Source: UBA2779 sp965232165
GTDB taxonomy: Bacteria > Spirochaetota > Spirochaetia > DSM-2461
Assembly: GCA_965232165.1 (NCBI GenBank)
Contig: CBDDOY010000001.1
Coordinates: 1,612,001 to 1,676,000, forward strand
Reading direction: 5' to 3'
Length of the DNA: 64,000 nucleotides
A model generated the notes under the pieces. That model worked only from the letters and a program-made list of their open reading frames with translations, was not told the DNA's origin and made no database searches. Shown here piece by piece: positions 27,829 through 36,365 of this stretch (within the stretch, counting starts at the first letter, position 1; the number at the start of each line of letters is the position of its first letter). The position numbers were made by a program, and so were the translations under genes.

Positions 27829-28668
27829 GTGAGCAAGTATATCAACCCAATGAACGACTTCTTCATGCGCTACCTGCTGGGGAGCAAGGGCAGCGAGAAC
27901 AACTGCCGTGGCTTCGTCAATGCCGTTCTTCAGGACATTGATTTCCCGACAGTGAGTAGTCTGACGATTCTCAATCCCTTCAACCTGAAGGAATACCTCG
28001 GGCACAAGGAAAGCGTCATAGACTGCCGGGCGCAATCAGATGATGGCAGAGTCTTCAACATAGAGATTCAGACAGGCGAGTTAAAGAATTTCGACAAGAA
28101 GGCTTTGTTTTACTGGGGCAAGGCGTACACGTCAGACCTGGAGCAGGGCCATGGATACAGTGAGCTTTCACCGGTGATCAGCATTAACCTGTTGGATTTC
28201 GTTTTGTGGCCCGGACTAAAACAGGTGCACAGTTGTTTCATGCTCAGGGAACAGAGGAATCCAGACTGCGTTTTTTCGAATGACATCATTGTTCATTGTC
28301 TGGAAGCTCCCAAGCTGGATGATCATCCGCAGGGCTTAAGCGCGGGCCTGAACGGCTGGTTAACCTATTTGAAATTAGAGGGCAAAGTACCGGAGTCGGA
28401 ATTGTTAGAAATAATAAAGGAGGATCCAGTTTTGAAGGAGGTCCATAAAACGTACAATAAGTTTTTGAGCAATCCTGAATTGATGGAGGCCTATGAGGGC
28501 AGGCAGAGATGGCTATACGATCAGGCGACAATCAGGGAAGAGAGCTTTAAAGAAGGTGAAAAAGAAGGCATAACCCAAACAGCCAAACGCTTGAAGGCCG
28601 CCGGAGCCGACATGGAACTCATCGTCAAGGCCACAGGACTGAGCGAAGCGGAGATTCAAAACTTTTAA
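27829..28668 (+). CDS. Rpn/PDDEXK-family nuclease, copy A
   Basis: A 279-residue member of the Rpn/'PD-(D/E)XK nuclease family transposase' group. It starts INPMNDFFMRYLLGS. The nuclease core is KESVIDCRAQSDDGRVFNIEIQ, giving D...ExQ near residues 64-84. The C-terminus has a KEGEKEG helix and ends GLSEAEIQNF, as in this family. Rpn proteins promote recombination or cut DNA; the role here is unknown. The start is GTG at 27829 with only a weak upstream AGGG. The stop is followed at once by a family-B element end. Confidence 0.85.
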   Translation: MSKYINPMNDFFMRYLLGSKGSENNCRGFVNAVLQDIDFPTVSSLTILNPFNLKEYLGHKESVIDCRAQSDDGRVFNIEIQTGELKNFDKKALFYWGKAYTSDLEQGHGYSELSPVISINLLDFVLWPGLKQVHSCFMLREQRNPDCVFSNDIIVHCLEAPKLDDHPQGLSAGLNGWLTYLKLEGKVPESELLEIIKEDPVLKEVHKTYNKFLSNPELMEAYEGRQRWLYDQATIREESFKEGEKEGITQTAKRLKAAGADMELIVKATGLSEAEIQNF

Positions 28669-28784
28669 GGGCACCTCTAAAACCCCCTGAATCTTCCAAA
28701 CCTGGAACTGTTATACTGATTAGCATGAAAAAAAGACGTTTTTCCCGAATCAAGGGTTGCAAAACTATTTTTTTAGAGGTACCC
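28669..28784. repeat. Family-B-like element at the duplication junction (116 bp)
   Basis: Ends GGGCACCTCTAAAA and TTTTTTTAGAGGTACCC form inverted repeats, with an interior unlike that of the 138-164-bp forms. It sits between Rpn A and lipoprotein B, where the tandem duplication joins. The right part is identical to 26029-26133. Confidence 0.75.
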
Positions 28785-28854
28785 TTGAAACTGTAAAGGT
28801 GAGCTGAAAGGTTTTTTGAGGTTCCCTAAATTTAACTTTTCATGGAGGTAAATC

Positions 28855-30150
28855 ATGACCAGGATTGTTGGATACAATCTTCTGAAAACGGCATTCGTAC
28901 TATACGTTGGTACGATTTTATTGACGGGATGCGGCTCCCCAGCGGAATCGAAATCCTCGGAGGCGAACATAAGCGAGCTGACCCTCGCAATCGGCAACAC
29001 GGAGTATTCGGTTGATTTTGCAGGCAATACCCCCATGATTGAACTGCCTTCCAGTGGAAACATTCCGCAGACGGTAAGGGTTGCCAGTGTTACCCTCTCC
29101 GCGGGGGCTACTGGGGTGGCGCAAGGAGATACTTTGCAGGTAAGGAACGACGAGATTAGCATCACCGTTACCGCCGAGGATGGTACGACAACAAAAAGTT
29201 ATACCATCTCTGTTGATGCACTACTTGTCGTAGACGAGATTGACAAAAAAGCTACTTCCGATATACGAGACTCCTATGTACTTTTTAGTATCTCAGCCAG
29301 TCAATCACTAAGTGCTTATCATCTGGCAGTTAAAAAAACAGGAGAAGACCCTCCCTCCGCCGCTGAGATGACCGCGGGAGCATTAAAACGTAACTTAGGA
29401 ACGAATCCAATAAATGTTCTTATAGCCCAACGGCTGGATGCTCCAATGGTAACATTTGCTAAAGACTTTTTTGATGGTAATACAAGTGAAGTGCCTACAG
29501 ATATGACCGCTAAAAAACACGGACCCTTGCTTGCTTTGGTCTATGATGCCACATACGACACCGAAACGAGCACATGGACAGCGGCTAGTGATGAGAATAA
29601 ATGGGTGGCGCAATCTGTCCTGGAGCCGAACTCGCAGTATGTACTTTACGGCATGGCGGACAGCGGTACGGAAGTATTAAAGCTTAAAACATTTATGACA
29701 GATGCCTCGGCGACACATCCGACGGATATCAACACTGGTTTAATTGACACCACACTGGCAAAAGATCATATTGAACTTAGTCTTAACGCCGAAGAATATT
29801 ACATACTTCCGCTTCAGACCAATAGTGGATTTCCAAAAACAAAAAATTTACTATCAAGTCAGTACTTCTATTCTGGTCAAGTTGCTTCGGCGTTATTCAT
29901 AGCGAATGCTTCGCCATCAACATATTTTGGAAGTACAGATGCTGGATTCATCTATCAACTACTTCTATTTCGCTCTGAAGCCTCAACTGGAGAAATATGG
30001 TCTAGAAGCGCGTATGTGCTTATGGACACATCAAGGATGGATTTAAGCCGTATCGACGAATCTAATCCAATCTACTTTAGTAAACGACTTAACTATGATG
30101 ATACCTCTAATACAGGCACGCTTCGTACTTCCGTATTGAAAATACAGTAA
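28855..30150 (+). CDS. Lipoprotein with cadherin-like beta-sandwich domain, copy B
   Basis: A 431-residue paralogue of the lipoprotein at 26205. Signal peptide, lipobox LTGC and beta-sandwich region are unchanged. From about residue 195 on, differences come in patches: APMVTFAKDFFDGNTSEV versus APIVTFAKDFFGGNTSDV, then a stretch near 310-330, and the tail (MDLSRIDESNPIYF versus MYFNNITESNPIHF). Nearly all changes alter the amino acid, and one two-codon insertion keeps the frame. This pattern suggests diversifying selection or patchwise conversion from other paralogues. It is followed by Rpn copy B. Confidence 0.8.
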   Translation: MTRIVGYNLLKTAFVLYVGTILLTGCGSPAESKSSEANISELTLAIGNTEYSVDFAGNTPMIELPSSGNIPQTVRVASVTLSAGATGVAQGDTLQVRNDEISITVTAEDGTTTKSYTISVDALLVVDEIDKKATSDIRDSYVLFSISASQSLSAYHLAVKKTGEDPPSAAEMTAGALKRNLGTNPINVLIAQRLDAPMVTFAKDFFDGNTSEVPTDMTAKKHGPLLALVYDATYDTETSTWTAASDENKWVAQSVLEPNSQYVLYGMADSGTEVLKLKTFMTDASATHPTDINTGLIDTTLAKDHIELSLNAEEYYILPLQTNSGFPKTKNLLSSQYFYSGQVASALFIANASPSTYFGSTDAGFIYQLLLFRSEASTGEIWSRSAYVLMDTSRMDLSRIDESNPIYFSKRLNYDDTSNTGTLRTSVLKIQ

Positions 30151-30481
30151 TAGCCTAACAGCCAGTCAGAAGCCTGCCTACAGCATCAAAAGTCGCTGAT
30201 GTTTTGGTGTTGCAGTTTGACTGGCCAGGCGTTTTCCCTTGCGGTGTATGTTGCGATGCCGCAAGTACAAACCGATGTGGGTGTCATTCATGGTTGAGCC
30301 ATTCCGTTAGAACACCCCTGTCTTTCTGAGCCTTGATTCTCTGCTCAAGCCCGGCGGGAATGGGGCCATGGGATTTTGGTGCGGGTTCAGGACATAGGTA
30401 ACAGATTTCAAGGTTCAGAAGAGGCATCACACCCCACTTTTTATTGACAGCACACCCTGACAGGGATACCATTGACTTATC
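30151..30481. other. Spacer between lipoprotein B and Rpn B
   Basis: Duplicate of 27498-27828 with few changes, including the hairpin (30153-30230). No gene is seen. Confidence 0.6.
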
Positions 30482-31333
30482 GTGAGCAAGTATATCAACC
30501 CAATGAACGACTTCTTCATGCGCTACCTGCTGGGGAGCAAGGGCAGCGAGAACAACTGCCGTGACTTTGTCAATGCCGTTCTTCAGGACATTGATTTCCC
30601 GACAGTGAGTAGTCTGACAATTCTCAATCCCTTCAACCTGAAGGAATACCTCGGGCACAAGGAAAGCGTCATAGACTGCCGGGCGCAATCAGATGATGGC
30701 AGAGTCTTCAACATAGAGATTCAGACAGGCGAGTTAAAGAATTTCGACAAGAAGGCTTTGTTTTACTGGGGCAAGGCGTACACGTCAGACCTGGAGCAGG
30801 GCCATGGATACAGTGAGCTTTCACCGGTGATCAGCATTAACCTGTTGGATTTCGTTTTGTGGCCCGGACTAAAACAGGTGCATAGTTGTTTCATGCTCAG
30901 GGAACAGAGGAATCCAGACTGCGTTTTTTCGAATGACATCATTGTTCATTGTCTGGAAGCTCCCAAGCTGGAGGATCATCCGCAGGGCTTAAGCGCGGGC
31001 CTGAACGGCTGGTTAACCTATTTGAAATTAGAGGGCAAAGTACCGGAGTCGGAATTGTTAGAAATAATAAAGGAGGATCCAGTTTTGAAGGAGGTCCATA
31101 AAACGTACAATAAGTTTTTGAGCAATCCTGAATTGATGGAGGCCTATGAGGGCAGGCAGAGATGGCTACACGATCAGGCGACAATCAGGGAAGAGAGCTT
31201 TAAAGAAGGTGAAAAAGAAGGCCGAGATGAGGAAAAAGCCCAAACAGCCAAACGCTTGAAGGCCGCCGGAGCCGACATGGAACTCATCGTCAAGGCCACA
31301 GGCTTGAGCGAAGAGGAGATTCAAAACTTTTAA
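30482..31333 (+). CDS. Rpn/PDDEXK-family nuclease, copy B
   Basis: A 283-residue duplicate of the gene at 27829 with very few changes. GFV is DFV near residue 28, and the C-terminal helix is four residues longer (GRDEEKAQTAKR in place of GITQTAKR). The core ESVIDCRAQSDDGRVFNIEIQ is unchanged, so both copies keep the catalytic residues. Start GTG as in copy A. The stop is followed by the left end of a family-B element. Confidence 0.85.
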   Translation: MSKYINPMNDFFMRYLLGSKGSENNCRDFVNAVLQDIDFPTVSSLTILNPFNLKEYLGHKESVIDCRAQSDDGRVFNIEIQTGELKNFDKKALFYWGKAYTSDLEQGHGYSELSPVISINLLDFVLWPGLKQVHSCFMLREQRNPDCVFSNDIIVHCLEAPKLEDHPQGLSAGLNGWLTYLKLEGKVPESELLEIIKEDPVLKEVHKTYNKFLSNPELMEAYEGRQRWLHDQATIREESFKEGEKEGRDEEKAQTAKRLKAAGADMELIVKATGLSEEEIQNF

Positions 31334-31370
31334 GGGCACCTCTAAAAAACAGCTTTAGGAAATTGACGAA
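31334..31370. repeat. Left end of a family-B element (truncated)
   Basis: GGGCACCTCTAAAAAAC followed by AGCTTTAGGAAATTGACGAA matches the end of the 164-bp form at 24165, then the match stops. This is the right border of the duplicated region. Confidence 0.7.
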
Positions 31371-31829
31371 CAGGTAACTATATGAAACTGACAAAGAAAT
31401 AAACCTAAGTGTTTCTGCTGTTGCTTGACTAAACGATTCAAAGGTAAATCACTGTTTTGATGGCCTTTTATCAGGCGGTTGTGACGGCTCCCCGCCTCGT
31501 GCCGCCGGATGTATCCCATTAGCTTCTGCTATAGCGTACCGTATACGGGAATTTGTTCGGTCAGTTCAGCCTCCCGGAGTATTTTTTCATTTTGTGGCAG
31601 CCTAAGTACCAGCCTGCGGTGGGTGCCTGGGCTTGACACAGCAATGGAAATTATTAGCTAACCCGTTCCCTGCCCTTTCGTAAGCAGGCAAGAAAATTCC
31701 ATACGCCCCTGCGCATGAACTCGCTTAGTTGCATGTGATTTATTTGACAGGGTCAGGCCACAATCTCTTAACGGAATTTGATTGTCATCGACTGGTCAAT
31801 GAGCCCATGTGTGGGTATAGTTATGTTCG
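31371..31829. other. Intergenic stretch upstream of the AlbA_2 ATPase
   Basis: About 460 bp without a supportable gene. There are only short open frames and no clear promoter or repeat. Confidence 0.45.
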
Positions 31830-33311
31830 ATGGTTGAACCCCCAGCACTATTCTCCGATCATCTCAAAGCAGGCGAAGGCCAGTATGTGGAATTTAAGAG
31901 CGCCTTCCATGGAAAACCGGGAAACAGGCGTAAAAGGCCTGTTAAAGACATCAAAAAGGACATTGCCGAAACCCTGATATCCTTTGCCAATGCCGAGGGG
32001 GGAGTTCTCTATGTCGGGGTTGAAGACGATAGAACCGTAGACGGCATCCCCCACGATGAAGCGGAAATCGCCGAATTGAAGACCGGCTTCATCCAGTTGA
32101 TTCAAGACTCCAGGAATTTCCCCCTCCACTCGGCCTACGCCTTCAGATACGATAAAAAGTGCGTTCTTGCCTACGAGATAAAAAACTTCCGCGCCCAGCC
32201 ATTCCAGTTGACCGATGGCCGATGCCTGAAGCGGGTAAGCGACGAGAATAAACCCTTCTCCGTTGTCGAGATAAGCCGGACCAGAGAAGAAGACGATTCC
32301 AGGGAATTTGACCGGCGAGTCTGTGCCGGGGCATCGGAAAAGGATATTGACTGGGATTGCGTGGAAAGAATCGCCTCCCGCTGTTATCCGAATAGCTCCA
32401 TGTCGGCAAGGGATTTTTTGAGGGAGCAGGGGCTGGCTGAATACGGTGTGAACGCAATGGTTTTCCGCAATGCCTGCCTCCTGCTCTTCGGGTTAAAGGA
32501 ACGCCTTCCTGCTCTCTTCCCCAAATCTTCTGTGCGCCTGATACGGGTGGACGGGGACAAACTCCATGTCGGGAAGAACTACAATGTCCTCCGTCAGGAG
32601 GAATACAGGGGCAACATCTTCCACCTGCTGGAGGATAGATGGCAGAATTACTCCAATTTTCTCTCCCAGGGCGAATCCTTCGGCCAGAACATGCGGTTTG
32701 AAAACAATCCCATCCTGCCCGAATTGATAAGCCGGGAATGCCTAGTCAATGCACTGGCCCACCGGTGCTATAACACCGCTTCCGACATCAAAATATACCG
32801 CTATGCCCATGCGGTCGAGTTTGAAAACCCGGGAAGACTGCTCTCGCATCTCAGTTTGGAGGAGATGTATAGGGACGATCACCTCCAGTCGACGCGCAAC
32901 ATCCTTATCGCCCGAACCCTTCGGCAAAGCGGAATAATGCGCGAACTCGGGGAGGGTCTGCGGCGAATAAAAGAGGAAGCCCGGATACGGGCCATATCCC
33001 CCCTGTTCTGTTCCAACCATAATTATTTCAGCATAACCCTCGTGTTATCGGCCAGCAGTCTCGAAGCGCTAACACGGGATATGGACAGAATAGTCGAGGA
33101 ACTGCGCAAGGAAAACACGCCGGGTGCGGGGAATCTGATGAGAAATCTCATCCAAAGCGGTTTTTACGGCATTGAAGAGATGGATACCCCCCTGGCAGAT
33201 CGATTTGACACCATCCTCAGGGCAACAGCGGCCTACCCCAGCCTGCACGATGAGAGGCGCGGGTTCAGCCGGTGGGGCAAAGACAAAGGGAGAAGACAGC
33301 ATGGACATTAA
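31830..33311 (+). CDS. AlbA_2 (Schlafen-like) ATP-binding protein
   Basis: A 493-residue protein. The N-terminal AlbA_2 domain shows GEGQYVEFKSAF (about 14-25) and TLISFANAEGGVLYVGVEDD (about 48-67). The second half has a GHKL-type ATPase-like region: ELISRECLVNALAHRCY (N-box-like) and FENPGRLL (G-box-like). Such proteins are annotated as ATP-binding or transcriptional-regulator-like and are frequent in defence islands; the role is not proven. Its stop lies 11 bp inside the NACHT gene start, so the two are one transcription unit and probably work together. The ribosome-binding site is weak, and an alternative upstream start is not excluded. Confidence 0.82.
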   Translation: MVEPPALFSDHLKAGEGQYVEFKSAFHGKPGNRRKRPVKDIKKDIAETLISFANAEGGVLYVGVEDDRTVDGIPHDEAEIAELKTGFIQLIQDSRNFPLHSAYAFRYDKKCVLAYEIKNFRAQPFQLTDGRCLKRVSDENKPFSVVEISRTREEDDSREFDRRVCAGASEKDIDWDCVERIASRCYPNSSMSARDFLREQGLAEYGVNAMVFRNACLLLFGLKERLPALFPKSSVRLIRVDGDKLHVGKNYNVLRQEEYRGNIFHLLEDRWQNYSNFLSQGESFGQNMRFENNPILPELISRECLVNALAHRCYNTASDIKIYRYAHAVEFENPGRLLSHLSLEEMYRDDHLQSTRNILIARTLRQSGIMRELGEGLRRIKEEARIRAISPLFCSNHNYFSITLVLSASSLEALTRDMDRIVEELRKENTPGAGNLMRNLIQSGFYGIEEMDTPLADRFDTILRATAAYPSLHDERRGFSRWGKDKGRRQHGH

Positions 33312-35838
33312 CACTCTAATAACCCTGGCCTTCGCGGGAATTGGCGTTTTTGCAGGAATCATCTTCGGTATTTCCAACTATCGGTTACAGAAACGCAACT
33401 ACCGGCTACAGGAAAAAATCGTCCGATTAGAAGAGAGCCGTGACAACAGAGAAACCCAGGAAAAACGTAAGACCGAACAGTTAACCATAACCGCCGCCGA
33501 ACAGGATCGCCAGGATCTGCTACGCTATTGGATTGACAAGATGCAGTTCATCGACTTCGCCGGCTTCAAGGCCATGAACGCCAAGCCCGTGCTACTGGAA
33601 AAAATCTACATCCGCCTTAAGGCCGCCTTTGGGGGCTATGCCATCGATGAGCAGAGGCTGGCCAAACTGGAACAGAGCGGGGAGGAACAGGAGCAACAGG
33701 GCATTGAGAAGAACGATCCTTTTGAAATCGAAACACTCTTCCGGAAAATAACAGATCCAAATCGCGAATCCCCTGGAAAGCTCCTTATTCTGGGCAAACC
33801 CGGCAGCGGCAAGACCACACTGCTCAAATACCTGGCCATCAAAACGGCAAAACTGGAAGAACCCTATAGGGGTTACACGCCCATATTCATCCGGCTGCAC
33901 GAATGGATAGGTCTGAATAACTGGGAAGCCATGGACATCCAGGCCAGCCTGAAGGGAACCGGCTTAGTGGGCGGCAACAGACTGCGTTTTTTCGATGAAT
34001 CCGCAAAACAGGGTAACATACTCTACCTCTTCGACGGCCTGGACGAAATTGCCGACGAGGAGATTCGCCGACGGGCCATAGAATGGTTTCAGCGAATGGA
34101 TTTCGGCAAAAACCCCGTGATCATCACCTCGCGCTTCACCGGACTGAGCGAAGAGAAGAACCTGCGCTTTAATGCCGGGTTTATCGACAACTACGTGGTG
34201 ATGGACCTGGACAGGGAGCTTATAGAGGAATTCTGCCGTAATTGGTACGAGTTATATGAAACCCATGCAACGGAGGAGCGCGACAGGGAGCAATCGCTAA
34301 AAGTCGCGAAAAATAACTCCCAGGAGATGATTGACGATCTCTTCGCCGATGTCAACGCCAGCATCCTTATTCTGGCGCGCATCCCCATGCTCCTAACCAT
34401 GATTGCCCTGGTCTACAAGCTGGAATACCGCCTGCCCAGGGACAGGCACGAGCTCTATAAACACATCATCGAGCTTATGGCCGATTCCTATCGCTTCAAG
34501 TTCAAACATGCCGCTGCAGATTATCCCTTCGAGAAGGACATTATCATCCGTCATCTGGCATCCCTGGCCCGTGGGCTCACCGAGGCGAATTCCCGCGCCA
34601 TTTCCTTAGGCCAGGCATGCGATTTTTTCCCCAAAAAGATTGAAGGCCAGGATGCTGCGTATTTCCTGGATCAGATGATAGAACGCATCGGCCTGCTCTA
34701 CCGCTCCGAGGGGCAGACGGGCTTCATCCACCTGAGTTTCCAGGAGTATCTGACGGCCCACCAGTTCAAAACCCAGGCATCCAATCCCCTGGACATGATC
34801 CGCAAGCACCGGGAAAGCTACTGGCATGAACCCATACGCCTGCTCTTCAGCTCGGCGGATGAGAACCTGAGGACAGCCTTCCTAACCGAGGCGGTAAACG
34901 GCATGGACTCCGAAGGCCAATTTCATCGGAGCATGAATCTTTGGGAAGACTGTCTTGGTGAATTAGCGGAGGGAGACCAGAGGAGGAAGCTGGAGATCGG
35001 TTTTGGCCGGCAATTGCTTGGGAAGATGCTGAACATGGAAAAGACCGATGATGATGGCATCTGGAACACCAGTTTGTATTATGGTTTTCACTTCTATCCC
35101 AAGGAATATATAAGCATCCTGGATGGGGGAATTTCCAACGGCAGCCATCCATACCTAAAAGACCTGCTGCTTCGGCTGCGGCTCAGGGCCGCCAAGCCGG
35201 AAGAAAAAGCCGCCATTCTTCGTGATTCGCTGGAATCCTTTCTCCAGACGGTCCGGGAATCCGGAAGCGCTTCATCCGTGGAAATGGTTTTTGCCAACGA
35301 GGCCCTTCCCCGGTTTGTATTCCTCTCGGGCGATTTTCTTTCGTTCTACAAACTCGTCAAAAACTTGCAGCGGTGTAAATTGGAGTTTCAATGTCTTGTC
35401 TATACAGATTTCATAGATTTGAGAGATTTGAGAGATTTGAGAGATTTGAGAGATTTGAGAGATTTGAGAGATTTGAGAGATTTGAGAGATTTGAGAGATT
35501 TGATAGATTTGAGATATTTGAGATATTTGAGAGATTTGAGAGATTTGAGATATTTGAGATATTTGAGAGATTTGAGAGATTTGAGAGATTTGAGATATTT
35601 GAGAGATTTGAGAGATTTGAGAGATTTGAGAGATTTGAGATATTCCTACCAAAGAATAACTAATTTGTCCGATGAACATATCGGGGAAACACGGCGTTTC
35701 ATTGCCGACAATGTGGATGAATTGATCTCCCGATTGCAGGCATTATCCGGTGAACAGGTTAGGAATATCTTTCCTGCTACTAAAGAAGAATCCTTTGATG
35801 AGCTTCAACGCATGGGATGGCAGGGGGGAAATGGATAA
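33301..35838 (+). CDS. Membrane-anchored NACHT NTPase with (RDL)n repeat
   Basis: An 845-residue STAND/NACHT NTPase. An N-terminal membrane helix (ITLAFAGIGVFAGIIFGIS, about 5-23) is followed by a coiled coil. The NACHT core has Walker A GKPGSGKTT (about 165) and Walker B LYLFDGLDEIADE (about 243). Helical regions follow, then 25 tandem Arg-Asp/Tyr-Leu triplets (about 705-779) and a 65-residue tail. I start it at ATG 33301 (AAGGGAGAAG upstream); the longer frame lies inside the AlbA_2 gene. NACHT proteins of this type include bacterial NLR-like phage sensors, so a defence function is a reasonable inference. The triplet repeat lies where other NLRs carry the sensor. Confidence 0.88.
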   Translation: MDINTLITLAFAGIGVFAGIIFGISNYRLQKRNYRLQEKIVRLEESRDNRETQEKRKTEQLTITAAEQDRQDLLRYWIDKMQFIDFAGFKAMNAKPVLLEKIYIRLKAAFGGYAIDEQRLAKLEQSGEEQEQQGIEKNDPFEIETLFRKITDPNRESPGKLLILGKPGSGKTTLLKYLAIKTAKLEEPYRGYTPIFIRLHEWIGLNNWEAMDIQASLKGTGLVGGNRLRFFDESAKQGNILYLFDGLDEIADEEIRRRAIEWFQRMDFGKNPVIITSRFTGLSEEKNLRFNAGFIDNYVVMDLDRELIEEFCRNWYELYETHATEERDREQSLKVAKNNSQEMIDDLFADVNASILILARIPMLLTMIALVYKLEYRLPRDRHELYKHIIELMADSYRFKFKHAAADYPFEKDIIIRHLASLARGLTEANSRAISLGQACDFFPKKIEGQDAAYFLDQMIERIGLLYRSEGQTGFIHLSFQEYLTAHQFKTQASNPLDMIRKHRESYWHEPIRLLFSSADENLRTAFLTEAVNGMDSEGQFHRSMNLWEDCLGELAEGDQRRKLEIGFGRQLLGKMLNMEKTDDDGIWNTSLYYGFHFYPKEYISILDGGISNGSHPYLKDLLLRLRLRAAKPEEKAAILRDSLESFLQTVRESGSASSVEMVFANEALPRFVFLSGDFLSFYKLVKNLQRCKLEFQCLVYTDFIDLRDLRDLRDLRDLRDLRDLRDLRDLRDLIDLRYLRYLRDLRDLRYLRYLRDLRDLRDLRYLRDLRDLRDLRDLRYSYQRITNLSDEHIGETRRFIADNVDELISRLQALSGEQVRNIFPATKEESFDELQRMGWQGGNG
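35413..35637 (+). repeat. 9-bp tandem repeat, 25 units, in the NACHT gene
   Basis: Units of AGAGATTTG encode RDL. Variants are ATAGATTTG (IDL) and AGATATTTG (RYL). Order: IDL, 9 RDL, IDL, 2 RYL, 2 RDL, 2 RYL, 3 RDL, RYL, 4 RDL. Blocks such as RYL-RYL-RDL-RDL repeat, which suggests expansion by slippage or unequal crossing-over. Any gain or loss keeps the frame. Confidence 0.95.
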
Positions 35839-36060
35839 TTGGGTGTTGAGAGATGTTTAGCAGCCTTGATGGTATGGGACAATCCACCCGCAAACAAACC
35901 CTACCCCTGTTGCGGCAGTTGTGTGAAGCCCATGCCTCTCCGGACAGAGGCTCTCCATGGCATAATCAGTAATCAATGGGCGATAAATCAAGTTTTTCGC
36001 CTACCTAATTGATATCACTGTAGCATTTTTATTTCATGGGACACGTTAAGGGAGGCTCCT

Positions 36061-36241
36061 ATGACGAACTATTATGTGCATCCAATTGAAGGTGAAGCGA
36101 CATACAAATGGCAGAGTTTGGAGGAGCATCTCGAAAACGTGGCTGTGATAGCTGCCAAATTTTCTGATACATTTGGTGGTCGTGAATGGGTTGAGATTGC
36201 GGGGCGATTTCATGATCTTGGGAAGGGCGCCAAGGACTGGA
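36061..36241 (+). pseudogene. N-terminal fragment of a Cas3-type HD nuclease
   Basis: The frame starts MTNYYVHP and continues WQSLEEHLENVAVIAAKF and AGRFHDLGKGAKDW. This is the start of a Cas3'/Cas3''-type HD nuclease ('H-P...W..L.eHL..Va..A..F...W...aG..HDlGK'). AAGGGAGG lies upstream of the ATG. After residue 60 the frame enters a family-B element (36242-36364) and then unrelated DNA. No other cas gene and no CRISPR array is in this window. Confidence 0.65.
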
Positions 36242-36364
36242 TTCTCCGCCGCTACTGCGTTGTCAAAATACTCACGCAGCTTAAGCTGCGCTTGAGCTTT
36301 TGCCGCCTTGTATCGACAAAAAATTTCTTCGTCAATTTCCTAAAGCTGTTTTTTAGAGGTGCCC
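36242..36364. repeat. Family-B element, left third missing
   Basis: Matches the minus strand of the 164-bp form at 24165-24328 from CCGCCGCT...GCGTTGTCAAAATACTC to GTTTTTTAGAGGTGCCC. The left 70 bp are absent, so the insertion was followed by a deletion that joined it to the cas3-like fragment. Confidence 0.7.
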
Positions 36365-36365
36365 T

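Noticed and set aside
27631..28035. 134-codon minus-strand frame before and over the Rpn start (also 30284-30688)
   Set aside because: Overlaps the conserved Rpn N-terminus, has no recognisable motif, and its conservation follows from the tandem duplication.
26205..30150. Diversity-generating retroelement target
   Set aside because: Changes are not confined to adenines, include an indel, and no reverse transcriptase or template repeat is present; kept only as one possibility in the finding on clustered changes.
35413..35637. Possible CRISPR array
   Set aside because: Units are 9 bp without spacers and keep the coding frame; this is a tandem repeat. No other regularly spaced repeats were seen in the window.
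35272..35679. Minus-strand open frame of 135 codons reading (Ile-Ser-Gln)n
   Set aside because: It is the complement of the 9-bp repeat in the NACHT gene; a 9-bp unit without stops opens several frames. No ribosome-binding site.
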